A DNA stretch of 64,000 nt from the NCBI RefSeq assembly GCF_015352455.1, contig NZ_JADKPN010000013.1, positions 85,426-149,425 on the forward strand, in the 5' to 3' direction. Numbering within the stretch: position 1 is the stretch's first letter; each line of letters starts with the position of its first letter. The DNA is from Nocardioides islandensis (GTDB lineage: Bacteria > Actinomycetota > Actinomycetes > Propionibacteriales > Nocardioidaceae). Shown here in pieces: positions 15,780-24,185 of the stretch. Both the position numbers and the translations under genes were made by a program. The notes beneath the pieces are model-generated. The model saw nothing but the letters and a program-made list of their open reading frames with translations. It did no database searches and was not told the DNA's origin.

Positions 15780-16999
15780 GCGTCATCGACGGCCTCGTCG
15801 CGGTCGTTCGCTCGAAACCGGAGCGGGAACCGGACCGGACCGGTGTTGCCCGACACCGGGAGCCACTCGCCGGGACCGTCGGCCTCGACCTCCGGCATCC
15901 GTCGGGCCAGCAGCGGCAGGGCGACGCTCATGTCGGTCCGGGCCACGAAGTGCCCGAGGCAGTGGTGCACGCCTCCTCCGAACCCGCTGTGCGGCGGCCG
16001 GTCGGCCGCCGTGATGTCGAACCCGGGCTGCTCCCCCATGGCCCGCGGGTCGGTGCCGGACGCGTGCGAGAGCACCTGCACGATGCCGCCGGCGGGGACG
16101 TGGAGTCCGAACAGGTCGACGTCCTCAACCGCCTCGCGGGTCACCCAGGTGACCGTCGGGTTGACCCGCATCACCTCCTCGACCGCCGCCGCGCCGAGCT
16201 CGGGTCGCGCCGCGAGCAGCGCCCACTGGTCGGGGTGCCGCAGGAACGTCTGCAGGGCCAGGCCGAGCTGGTTGCGGGTCGTCTCCATGCCGGCGAACGC
16301 CAGGAACACCAGTCCCACGACCAGCTCGCGCTGCGAGAGGGCGTCGTCCTGGTCGTGCGCGAGGACGAGGGTGCTGACCAGGTCGTCCCGAGGAGAGGTA
16401 CGCCGGTCGGCGACCACCTCCTCGACGTACCCGGTCAGGCCCGCCAGCGCGGCCTCGATGCGCGGCAGGTCGCGCTTCAGCTGGATCCCGAAGGACTTCC
16501 CCAGGTCGTCGGCCCAGTGCGCGACCTGCGGCCACTCCGACTCGGGCAGCCCGAGCAGCAGGCACAGCACCCGGGCGGCGTACGGCTCGGCGAACTCCGA
16601 CACGAACTCGCACGTCCCTCGCCCCGCGAACGCGTCGACCAGCTCCCCGGCGAGCTGCTGGAACTGCGGCCGCATCGCCTCGATCGCCCGGCTCCGGAAC
16701 GCCGGGCCGAGCAACCGGCGCAGCCGGAGGTGGTCCGCTCCCTCGAGGCTGAGCAGCGTCTCGGCCCACCACGCGACGAATGGCCCGTCGTGCACGCCGT
16801 TCTGCGCCGGCCACCGGGCGTTGCCCTGCTGGAAGCGACGGTCCTTGAGCACCGCCGTGCCCTGCTCGTACCTCAGCACCGCCCAGCCGTACGGCGTCTC
16901 GGCGTACCAGTCCTGCTCGCGGGCCTCGTGCACCGCCGCGGACGTCACGTCGAACGCCGGGTCGGCCAGGTCGAGGTACGCAGGCACGTGCGCAGGCAT
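15776..16999 (-). CDS. Cytochrome P450
   Basis: This 407-residue soluble bacterial P450 uses a heme thiolate to insert one oxygen atom into a substrate. The heme-binding loop is FGGGVHHCLGHF with Cys347 as ligand. The I-helix has FAGMETTRN (an A-G-x-E-T-T form), and the K-helix E-x-x-R is in VEEVMR. There is no adjacent ferredoxin or reductase gene, so electrons must come from elsewhere. The downstream lipoprotein gene overlaps by 4 nt. The ATG at 16999 begins MPAHVPAYLDLADPAF. Substrate unknown. Confidence 0.92.
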   Translation of the reverse strand: MPAHVPAYLDLADPAFDVTSAAVHEAREQDWYAETPYGWAVLRYEQGTAVLKDRRFQQGNARWPAQNGVHDGPFVAWWAETLLSLEGADHLRLRRLLGPAFRSRAIEAMRPQFQQLAGELVDAFAGRGTCEFVSEFAEPYAARVLCLLLGLPESEWPQVAHWADDLGKSFGIQLKRDLPRIEAALAGLTGYVEEVVADRRTSPRDDLVSTLVLAHDQDDALSQRELVVGLVFLAFAGMETTRNQLGLALQTFLRHPDQWALLAARPELGAAAVEEVMRVNPTVTWVTREAVEDVDLFGLHVPAGGIVQVLSHASGTDPRAMGEQPGFDITAADRPPHSGFGGGVHHCLGHFVARTDMSVALPLLARRMPEVEADGPGEWLPVSGNTGPVRFPLRFRANDRDEAVDDA

Positions 17000-17078
17000 G
17001 CGCGGATGCTAGCCGCGGCGGCGCAGCTCGCCCGAAGGTCCAGTGGTCCCGCTCGCGCGAGGTTGTCACAGTGGTGGG

Positions 17079-18395
17079 ATGACCCGCCGGGCTGGCCTCG
17101 TCGTCCTCGGGCTGGTGCTCGCGGCCGGCCTGGTGGGAGCGGCGTACGCCGGCACCCTGACCGACCTCGCGCCGTACCGGTACGGCGGACGCGCCGCGCT
17201 GGACGGCCTTCCGCTGTACGGCGTCCGAGACCCGCTGTCCGGGCTGCCCTTCACGTACCCGCCGTTCGGCGCGCTCGTGATGGTCCCTCTCGCCCTGGTG
17301 AGCCTCCCGCTCGCCGGAGCCCTGGTGACGGCGGCCAGCGTCGGGGCCCTGGCCCGAGTGGTGGCGATGCCCGTCCTCGTGGTGGCAGCGCTGGCGATGG
17401 AGCCGGTGTGGCAGGACCTGAGGTTCGGCCAGGTCAACCTGCTGCTGATGCTGGCCGTCCTGGTCGACCTCGCGCGTCCCGAGCGCAAGGCGTCCGGGGT
17501 GCTGGTCGGCCTGGCGGCCGGCGTGAAGCTCACCCCGCTCGTGTTCGTCGTCCTCCTCGTGATGGTCGGACGTCGCGACGCCGCACTGCGGACCGCCGCG
17601 ACCTTCGCGGCGACCGTCGCGCTCGGCTTCGTGGTCATGCCCGGCCAGTCGGCGGCGTACTGGAGCCACCGCCTGCTGGACGGCACCCGCGTCGGACCGC
17701 CGGAGCTGACGCACAACCAGTCGGTGTACGGCGTACTCAGCCGGCTCCTCGGCGAGCCACCGCCGGTCGCGCTCTGGGTCCTCGTCGCCGGTCCCCTGGC
17801 CCTCGCCGTCCTCGTGGTCGCAGCCCTGTGGTGGCGACGGGGTGACCGCCTCCTGGGCACCGGCCTGGCCGGTCTCGCCATGCTGGTGGCCTCGCCGGTG
17901 TCGTGGTCGCACCACTGGGTGTGGGCGGTGCCGCTGACAGTGGCCATCTGGCGACACAGCCGCGCGGTCGCCCTGGCCTGGGCCGTGGTGTTCGTGGCCC
18001 GGCCGATCCTCTGGCCACCGTGGGGCGACGGTCGCGAGCACGACTGGGACCTCGCGCAGCACCTCGTCGGCAACGCCTACCTCCTCGCGGCCGCCGGGCT
18101 CGTGGTCTGGGCCACGACGCGCCTGCGCGCCGGGCCTATCGTGGGCGTCGTGAGCGACGAGGACATCCAGGCCCGGATCAAGGGACTCATCGACCAGGAG
18201 CACGACCTGCGCCAGAAGCTCGGCGCCGGCGAGATCAGCAGCGAGGACGAGCACGCCGACCTGGCCCGCATCGAGGTCGAGCTCGACCAGTGCTGGGACC
18301 TGCTGCGCCAGCGCCGCGCGCGTCGCGAGTTCGGGCAGGACCCCGAGGGCGCCGAGGTCCGCGACGCGGGCACCGTGGAGCACTACCAGGGCTGA
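17079..18395 (+). CDS. GT87-like membrane mannosyltransferase fused to a DUF2630 domain
   Basis: The first 355 or so residues are a polytopic membrane protein of the GT87/DUF2029 type, which uses polyprenyl-phosphate sugars outside the membrane. It has LTDLAPYRYGGRAAL, TYPPFGALVMVPLA, LRFGQVNLLLMLAVL and about nine hydrophobic segments. Without a stop, the frame continues into an 81-residue block (SDEDIQARIKGLIDQEHDLR..., LDQCWDLLRQRRARREFG) that is DUF2630, usually a separate small protein. A GTG at 18150 could start DUF2630 alone. The ATG at 17079 is chosen over an upstream frame extension. This could be a true fusion or a nested gene. Confidence 0.75.
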   Translation: MTRRAGLVVLGLVLAAGLVGAAYAGTLTDLAPYRYGGRAALDGLPLYGVRDPLSGLPFTYPPFGALVMVPLALVSLPLAGALVTAASVGALARVVAMPVLVVAALAMEPVWQDLRFGQVNLLLMLAVLVDLARPERKASGVLVGLAAGVKLTPLVFVVLLVMVGRRDAALRTAATFAATVALGFVVMPGQSAAYWSHRLLDGTRVGPPELTHNQSVYGVLSRLLGEPPPVALWVLVAGPLALAVLVVAALWWRRGDRLLGTGLAGLAMLVASPVSWSHHWVWAVPLTVAIWRHSRAVALAWAVVFVARPILWPPWGDGREHDWDLAQHLVGNAYLLAAAGLVVWATTRLRAGPIVGVVSDEDIQARIKGLIDQEHDLRQKLGAGEISSEDEHADLARIEVELDQCWDLLRQRRARREFGQDPEGAEVRDAGTVEHYQG

Positions 18396-18402
18396 ACCCG
18401 GC

Positions 18403-18765
18403 TCACGCCAGCAGCGCCAGCACGACCCGGGCGATGCCCAACGGCGGGCCGAGGGGCAGCGCGAACCCGACCCAGAACACCGCCTCCAACGGCAGCAGGG
18501 CGAGCGAGTACGCCGCGGCGTGCGGCGCGCCGAACCACAGGGCCACGCCGACCGCCACCTCCAGCAGGCACACCAGCAGGTACCCCGCCAGCAGCGGCAC
18601 CGACGTCGGGAAGCCCCACGACTCGAACGGCCCACCGCCGTACGTCGGGAAGCCGAGGAACGTCCACACCTGGTGGGTGCGCGCGAAGTGCAGCAGCCCG
18701 AACAGGCACGGGATGCCGAAGCCCAGGCCGAGCAAGACCGAGCACACGGCGGCCGTCTTCAGCAC
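18403..18765 (-). CDS. Small integral membrane protein
   Basis: The 120-residue product has four hydrophobic segments (LLGLGFGIPCLFGLLHF, a central helix at LLAGYLLVCLLEVAVGVALW, and two later ones). A GTG start at 18765 is inferred, because upstream residues are clearly hydrophilic and out of family style. It begins 20 nt after the TetR gene stop and is likely in the same transcript. It ends 7 nt before the convergent fusion gene. No family was recognised. Confidence 0.65.
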   Translation of the reverse strand: MLKTAAVCSVLLGLGFGIPCLFGLLHFARTHQVWTFLGFPTYGGGPFESWGFPTSVPLLAGYLLVCLLEVAVGVALWFGAPHAAAYSLALLPLEAVFWVGFALPLGPPLGIARVVLALLA

Positions 18766-18785
18766 CCGCCGATCATGCTCCCGCG

Positions 18786-19508
18786 TCAGGAGACGGGGAA
18801 GCCCGCGGCCAGCGCGGCACTGCGCAACGTCGACTCGAACAGCGCGTCCCGCGCGGCCTCGCCCATCCAGTCGAACTGGCCGTACACGTCGAGGCAGGTG
18901 ACGCCGTGGAGCGTCGCCCAGGCGTGCAGCATCGCCTGGTGAGTGGCCGCGGGGATGGCGTCGCCGACCAGCTCGTCCTTCTCCTCGAAGTGGGCGACGA
19001 GCTCGTCGGCCACCTCGCGCACGAGCGGCTCGGAGAGCACGCCAAGCTCGGCCGCGCGCAGGAACAGCTGGGCCAGCTGCCCCATCGCGTCCTTGGCCGC
19101 GTCGGTCGTGGGGCCGTCCTCCGGGGCGACGTAACCCGGCAGCGGCATGCCCAGGATCAGCGCGAACTGGGCCGGTTCGGACCGCGCCCAGTCGCGGTAG
19201 GCCTTCCCCACCACGATCCATCGTCCGGCCACGTCGTCCTGGTCGACGGTCTCGCGGGCCGCGGCGACGGTGCGCCCCAGGTCGCGGTACCCGTCGGCGA
19301 TCAGGTCGGTGAGCAGCTCGTCGCGGTCGGCGTAGTACCGGTACAGAGCCGGCGGCGTCATCCCCATCTCCTTGGCGATGTCGGTGAACCGCACCTCGGA
19401 GGCACCGTGGTCGCGCATCAGCCCGCGCGCGACCTCCTTGATCTCCTCGACGGTCGCGGCGCGCTGGCGCTCACGGCGGGTGAGAGACCCACTCTCGGCG
19501 ATGCTCAC
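18786..19508 (-). CDS. TetR/AcrR-family transcriptional regulator
   Basis: The 240-residue repressor has a TetR DNA-binding domain at residues 15-65 (IKEVARGLM, VRFTDIAKEMGMTPPALYRYY) and a C-terminal ligand domain with TLHGVTCLDVYGQFDW, the WHG-type pattern. The start is GTG at 19508, supported by the ribosome-binding site GGGGAGGAG (19520-19512, minus strand). It is divergent from the MMPL transporter gene, and a perfect 17-bp palindrome in the gap is its probable operator. The ligand is unknown but is likely an MMPL substrate. Confidence 0.92.
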   Translation of the reverse strand: MSIAESGSLTRRERQRAATVEEIKEVARGLMRDHGASEVRFTDIAKEMGMTPPALYRYYADRDELLTDLIADGYRDLGRTVAAARETVDQDDVAGRWIVVGKAYRDWARSEPAQFALILGMPLPGYVAPEDGPTTDAAKDAMGQLAQLFLRAAELGVLSEPLVREVADELVAHFEEKDELVGDAIPAATHQAMLHAWATLHGVTCLDVYGQFDWMGEAARDALFESTLRSAALAAGFPVS

Positions 19509-19576
19509 GGGTGCTCCTCCCCCGGACCGGGGTACGACTGGATGACGATTGCGTAACGCATCGTCACACAAGTGAA

Positions 19577-19593
19577 GTCACTTGACAAGTGAC
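19577..19593. promoter_or_regulatory. Perfect 17-bp TetR-type operator
   Basis: GTCACTTGACAAGTGAC is a perfect inverted repeat around one central base. It contains TTGACA (19582-19587), an exact -35 box aimed at the MMPL gene at 19644. Repressor binding would occlude RNA polymerase. It lies 69 nt from the tetR start, so it can also autoregulate. Confidence 0.75.
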
Positions 19594-19643
19594 GGCACAT
19601 CGTGTTCGTTATGCACCATAACTGACTTCCGAGGAGAACCGCG

Positions 19644-21890
19644 ATGACCGTCCTGTCACCCGGCCGGCACCAGGAGCCCGCCGCCACCACTCCCCGCATC
19701 GGCCCTCTCGGCCGCCTGGCCCGCGTCACCTTCCGCCGTCGCGGCCGCACCGTCGTGGCCTGGCTGCTCGCGCTCGGCGTCGCCGTCGGGCTGGCTTCGG
19801 CGTTCGGCGGCGAGTTCAAGGCCGACTACTCCGCGCCGGGGTCGGACTCCAAGCAGGCGCAGACCCTGCTCGAGCAGCGGTTCCCCACGCAGGCCGGTGA
19901 CACCGTCGACGTGGTGGTGCGCGCGGACGGTGGCGTGCAGGGCAAGCAGTCCGAGGTCCAGGACGTCCTCGCCGAGCTGGCGAAGGTCCCGCACGTGGCC
20001 GGGGTCTCCGACCCGTTCCAGGACCCGGCGGGCATCAGCCAGGACGGTACGACGCTCGTCGCGCACCTGCGCCTCGACGTCGAGAACCCCGTCGACATGC
20101 CGATCGACGACAGCCAGCAGATGCTCGACATCGCGAACGCCGCGTCGACCGGCGGCTTCCACGTCGCCCTCGGCGGTCAGTCGGTCCAGCAGGCCGAGCA
20201 GGGCGAGATCGGTTCCGAGGGCCTCGGCCTGGCCGCGGCCGCCATCATCCTGCTCCTGATGTTCGGCTCCGTGGTGGCCGCCGGGCTGCCGATCGTCGTC
20301 GCCGTCGCCGGGCTCGCGGTCAGCAGCACGCTGACGACGGTCGTCATCTCCCTCGTCGACGCCCCGGACTGGTCGACCTCGCTGGCCACGATGATGGGCA
20401 TCGGCATCGGGATCGACTACGCGCTACTGATGGTCACCCGGTTCCGTGAGTGGCGCGCCGCCGGCCTCGACCCCGAGGCCGCCACGGTCGCCACGCTCGA
20501 CACCGCAGGCCGCTCGGTGATGGTCGCCGGCACCACCGTGGTGATCAGCATGCTCGGCCTGTTCGCCATGGGTCTGTCCTTCATGCGCGGCGCCGCCGTC
20601 GTCACCATCCTGGGCGTGCTGATCGTGATGCTCGCCAGCGTCACGCTCTTCCCCGCCCTCCTCGGCTACCTGGGCAAGCACATCGACCGGCTGCGGCTCC
20701 CGCTCGGCCGGTTCATGGGCGGGGGGCACCAGATCACCGTCGCGGCCGGCGGCCACGTCGAGCCGTCGCGTGCCTGGCTGGGCTGGAGCCGCCTGGTCGA
20801 CCGGCACCGCATCGCGGCCGCCGTCGTCGGCACCGCCGCGCTGCTCGCCCTGGCCGCGCCGTTCCTCGGTGTCCAGTTCGGGTTCCCCGACGCCGGCAAC
20901 AACCGCGAGGAGACCAGCACCCGCCAGGCCTACGACATGCTCGCCGACGGCTTCGGCCCCGGCATGAACGGTCCGCTGCTGCTCGTCGCCGAGCTGCCTC
21001 CCGGTTCCGACGCCAGTGCGCTGGACGGGGTCTCCCAGGCGGTGTCGGCCACGCCCGGCGTCGTCGCCGTCGCGCCGGCCACGCTCAACGAGACCGGCGA
21101 CGCGGCGGTGATGACGGTGGTGCCGGCGACCGGCCCGCAGGACCAGGAGTCCGAGGACCTCATCCGCACCCTGCGCGACGACGTGCTCCCGCAGGCCACG
21201 GCCGGCGGCGACGTGTCCGTGTACGTCGGCGGCGTGACGGCGACCTCGATCGACAGCACGGACAACATCACCAAGCGGCTCCCGCTGCTGATCGGTGGCG
21301 TCGTCCTGCTCTCGATGCTGCTGCTCATCGCGTCGTTCCGGTCGCTGGCGGTCGCCGTCAAGGCGGCCGTGATGAACCTGCTGTCGGTCGCCGCGGCGTA
21401 CGGCGTCGTGGCCCTCGTCCTCCAGGGCGGCTGGGTCGGCCAGCTGGTCGGCATCGACACGCACACGCCGCTGCCGTCCTTCGTGCCGGTGCTGATGTTC
21501 GCGGTGCTGTTCGGGCTGTCGATGGACTACGAGGTGTTCCTGGTCAGCCGGATGCGCGAGGGCTGGCTGCGTACCGGCGACAACGAGCAGGCCATCCTCG
21601 GCGGTCTCGCCGGCACCGGCCGGGTGATCACCGCGGCGGCGGCGATCATGGTCGCGGTGTTCGCGGCGTTCGTCCCCTCCCCCGACGTGATCCTCAAGGT
21701 CATCGGCGTGGGCATGGCGGCGGCGATCTTCATCGACGCGACCGTCGTGCGGATGCTGCTCGTCCCTGCGGTCATGCACCTGCTGGGCCGGGCCAACTGG
21801 TGGATGCCGGAGTGGCTGGGCCGGCGGCTCCCGGAGCTGCACGTCGAGGGGCACCCGGAGGACCACCTGCCGCAGGCGCAGCCCGTCTGA
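19644..21890 (+). CDS. MMPL-family RND transporter
   Basis: This 748-residue membrane protein is of the MmpL/RND class that moves lipids or drugs across the membrane by proton flow. It has the two-fold repeat: an N-terminal helix, an extracytoplasmic loop, then helices with GIGIDYALLMVTRFREW, and in the second half FGLSMDYEVFLVSRMREGWL. The Asp residues in the two D-Y motifs are the proton-relay residues of this family. The ribosome-binding site GAGGAG lies 8 nt upstream. Transcription is likely under the TetR palindrome at 19577. Confidence 0.93.
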   Translation: MTVLSPGRHQEPAATTPRIGPLGRLARVTFRRRGRTVVAWLLALGVAVGLASAFGGEFKADYSAPGSDSKQAQTLLEQRFPTQAGDTVDVVVRADGGVQGKQSEVQDVLAELAKVPHVAGVSDPFQDPAGISQDGTTLVAHLRLDVENPVDMPIDDSQQMLDIANAASTGGFHVALGGQSVQQAEQGEIGSEGLGLAAAAIILLLMFGSVVAAGLPIVVAVAGLAVSSTLTTVVISLVDAPDWSTSLATMMGIGIGIDYALLMVTRFREWRAAGLDPEAATVATLDTAGRSVMVAGTTVVISMLGLFAMGLSFMRGAAVVTILGVLIVMLASVTLFPALLGYLGKHIDRLRLPLGRFMGGGHQITVAAGGHVEPSRAWLGWSRLVDRHRIAAAVVGTAALLALAAPFLGVQFGFPDAGNNREETSTRQAYDMLADGFGPGMNGPLLLVAELPPGSDASALDGVSQAVSATPGVVAVAPATLNETGDAAVMTVVPATGPQDQESEDLIRTLRDDVLPQATAGGDVSVYVGGVTATSIDSTDNITKRLPLLIGGVVLLSMLLLIASFRSLAVAVKAAVMNLLSVAAAYGVVALVLQGGWVGQLVGIDTHTPLPSFVPVLMFAVLFGLSMDYEVFLVSRMREGWLRTGDNEQAILGGLAGTGRVITAAAAIMVAVFAAFVPSPDVILKVIGVGMAAAIFIDATVVRMLLVPAVMHLLGRANWWMPEWLGRRLPELHVEGHPEDHLPQAQPV

Positions 21891-21897
21891 CCCGCGG

Positions 21898-23592
21898 TCA
21901 CGGGGTGGCGACGTCGACCGTCGCCACCCGGTGCAGCTTGGGTCGGTCGTGGTCGCCGTCGTTGACCTCGCCGCGTGACCACCAGAAGTGCAGCCGGTGC
22001 TCCTGGAGCTCGAGCACCGCCAGGTTGTTGTCGTACCAGGGTCCCTGCGCGACCTTCCACCGCAACGGCGAGCGCGGCACCTTGCCGCCGAGCAGCCGTC
22101 CGGTGGGCCGTGCCTTCCCGAGCGCCGCCACCTTGAACGCCACCTGCATGATCCGGGGCAGCGGGTTGCGGATCGGGGAGCAGGTGGCCTGCACGACCGC
22201 GCTGGTCAGCCGCTTGCCCGACGCCGGGTCGGCCCACGCCTCGGCCACGTAGCTGTGGTGCACGTCGCCGGACATGAACGTGACCGACCGTGGAGCCCGC
22301 CCTCGCGCCCCCGAGGCCACCTCCACGACCATCCCGGCCACCTGCACGAACCCGCCCTGGAACGCCGCCCAGTGCTCGAGGTCCGCGGTCTGGCGCAGCC
22401 ACTCCCCGGCCTTGCTGCCCAGCCGGCCCCACGCGCCCTGGGCCAGCGCCTCGCCGAACGCCTCGACGTGGTGCAGCTTGGGCGTCATCAGCAGCGGCAG
22501 CGACGTGCCCACGAGCAGGTGGTCGACGTCGCCGCGCATCCGCTCGTCGAGCCAGGCCATCTCGTCGTCGTCGAGCATCGAGCGATGGTCCGGCTCGAGC
22601 ACGCGAGCGGCCCGCGAGTCCACGACCACGAGGCGGGCCTGGGTGCCGAAGTCGCGGGAGTAGCTCCACCGGTACGAGGTGGGCTCCTGGTCGGCGCGGT
22701 CGGCCAGCTCGTCGAGCTCGGCGGTCACGTCGAGCTCGTCGTCCCCGTCGTACGCCGCGATCCGGCTCCACAGCTTGTCGTCGGCGCGGTCCTCGGCCCC
22801 GAGGTTCCCGAGGTGCTGGTAGACCCAGTACGACCCGAGGCCGGCCACCACGCGCTCGTGCCACCAGCTGGTGGCCTCCATCTCCTGGCGCCAGGTCCAG
22901 CTGGTGTTCCAGTCGTCGCGGATGTCGTGGTCGTCGAAGATCATCGCGCTCGGCAGCGTGGACAGCAGCCAGCGGTTGGCCGGGTCGCTCCACGCCAGCC
23001 GGTAGAGGTGGGCGTACTCCTGGTAGTCCTTCAGCTCGCTCCAGGGCGGCTGCTCGGGGTCGCGGCGCGAGGCGATGAACTCCTTCATCCTCGGGCTGGT
23101 GTCGTCGGCGTAGACCTGGTCGCCGAGGAACACCACCACGTCGGGCCAGCGGTCGGGCTCGCCGGTGAGGCCGGCCATCCGCAGCGCGTAGGCGCGCAGC
23201 GCGTCGATGCCGAACCGGGCGTTGCTCTCCTCGTCGTGCGACACGCTCACCCGGCAGGACCCGAAGCCGACCCGCAGCGGCTTGCCCGGCTCCAGCGTCG
23301 GGACCACCGACGGCGGGAAGTCGGCGAACTCCGGCTCGTCGGGCGGCCAGACCGGCTCGCCGTCGACGTGCACGCGGTACGGCGTCTTGGTCCCGGGCGG
23401 CAGGCCGGTCACCTCCACCAGGGCGTAGTGGTGGCCGTGCGCGGCGAAGGTACGTGCAGTGGCCGTCACGTCGCCGGCCTCGACGGTGACCCTGGCGGCC
23501 TCGGCGGTCTCGACCCAGATGGTCGCGGAGGTGTCGTCCACGAAACGCAGGAGGGGCCCCAGACGCAGCGGGCCTTCCGGGAGGTCGCTCAC
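21898..23592 (-). CDS. PhoD-like phosphatase / metallophosphatase
   Basis: The 564-residue protein has a PhoD-type core: an N-terminal fibronectin-like domain (TSATIWVETAEAARVTVEA), then the metallophosphatase motifs GSCRVSVSHDEE, VVFLGDQVYADD, and FDDHDIRDDWN. The C-terminal FMSGDVHHSYVAE closes the metal site. It has no Tat signal, unlike the secreted PhoD alkaline phosphatases, so it is likely cytoplasmic or differently exported. The start is GTG at 23592. It faces away from the YdeI-like gene, 22 nt off. Substrate unknown; calcium-iron use is inferred from the family. Confidence 0.87.
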   Translation of the reverse strand: MSDLPEGPLRLGPLLRFVDDTSATIWVETAEAARVTVEAGDVTATARTFAAHGHHYALVEVTGLPPGTKTPYRVHVDGEPVWPPDEPEFADFPPSVVPTLEPGKPLRVGFGSCRVSVSHDEESNARFGIDALRAYALRMAGLTGEPDRWPDVVVFLGDQVYADDTSPRMKEFIASRRDPEQPPWSELKDYQEYAHLYRLAWSDPANRWLLSTLPSAMIFDDHDIRDDWNTSWTWRQEMEATSWWHERVVAGLGSYWVYQHLGNLGAEDRADDKLWSRIAAYDGDDELDVTAELDELADRADQEPTSYRWSYSRDFGTQARLVVVDSRAARVLEPDHRSMLDDDEMAWLDERMRGDVDHLLVGTSLPLLMTPKLHHVEAFGEALAQGAWGRLGSKAGEWLRQTADLEHWAAFQGGFVQVAGMVVEVASGARGRAPRSVTFMSGDVHHSYVAEAWADPASGKRLTSAVVQATCSPIRNPLPRIMQVAFKVAALGKARPTGRLLGGKVPRSPLRWKVAQGPWYDNNLAVLELQEHRLHFWWSRGEVNDGDHDRPKLHRVATVDVATP

Positions 23593-23614
23593 ACCGGCAC
23601 CTTAGTGTCGGGCC

Positions 23615-24169
23615 GTGGCCCTTCGAGATGACGTCCTGGACCTCCCGGACGTCGCCGCGTGGGAGGCCTGGCTGGAGGCCCACCACCGCACGGCGTCCGA
23701 GGCGTGGCTGCGGATCGCCAAGAGGCACTCCGGGCTGGCGACCATCTCGATCGGCGACGCCCTCGACGGCGCGCTGTGCTTCGGGTGGATCGACGGGCAG
23801 CGGAAGGGACTGGACGACGTGTCGTTCCTCCAGCGCTACTGCCCGCGCCGCGCCCGCTCGTCGTGGTCCCAGGTGAACGTCGAGAAGGTCGCCCGGCTCA
23901 CCGCCGAGGGACGGATGCGCCCGTCGGGCCTGGCCGAGGTCGAGGCCGCGCGGGCCGACGGCCGGTGGGACGCGGCGTACGAGCGGCAGAGCACCGCCGC
24001 AGTGCCCGAGGACCTCGCGGCGGCCCTCGCCGCCGACCCGCCGGCCGCCGCGGCGTTCGAGGCCCTGAGCAGGAGCGAGCGGTACCTGGTGTTCCTGCCG
24101 ATCCTCAAGACCACCACGCCGGCCGCGCGGGCACGGGCGGTCGCCCGGGCTGTCGACGGGTTGCGCTGA
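23615..24169 (+). CDS. YdeI/OmpD-associated family protein
   Basis: This 184-residue protein matches the YdeI/OmpD-associated (DUF1905/bacteriocin-protection) family. It has SEAWLRIAKRHSGL, ALCFGWIDGQRKGLDDVSF, FLQRYCPRRARSSWSQVNVEKV, and the late YLVFLPILKTTTPAARARA. Its role is poorly known; relatives protect against antimicrobial peptides in enteric bacteria, but that function is not established here. GTG at 23615 is taken as the start. The paaK-like gene begins 16 nt after its stop. Confidence 0.85.
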   Translation: MALRDDVLDLPDVAAWEAWLEAHHRTASEAWLRIAKRHSGLATISIGDALDGALCFGWIDGQRKGLDDVSFLQRYCPRRARSSWSQVNVEKVARLTAEGRMRPSGLAEVEAARADGRWDAAYERQSTAAVPEDLAAALAADPPAAAAFEALSRSERYLVFLPILKTTTPAARARAVARAVDGLR

Positions 24170-24185
24170 CGGGTTGACTGCAGCC

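Noticed and set aside
16125..18635. An 836-codon minus-strand open frame across the P450 and GT87 genes
   Set aside because: It covers two well-supported genes in a different frame and has the Arg/Gly/His-rich composition of a shadow frame.
24174..24185. An earlier TTG start for the paaK-like gene
   Set aside because: It would add only four residues, and the ATG at 24186 fits the typical start of the family.
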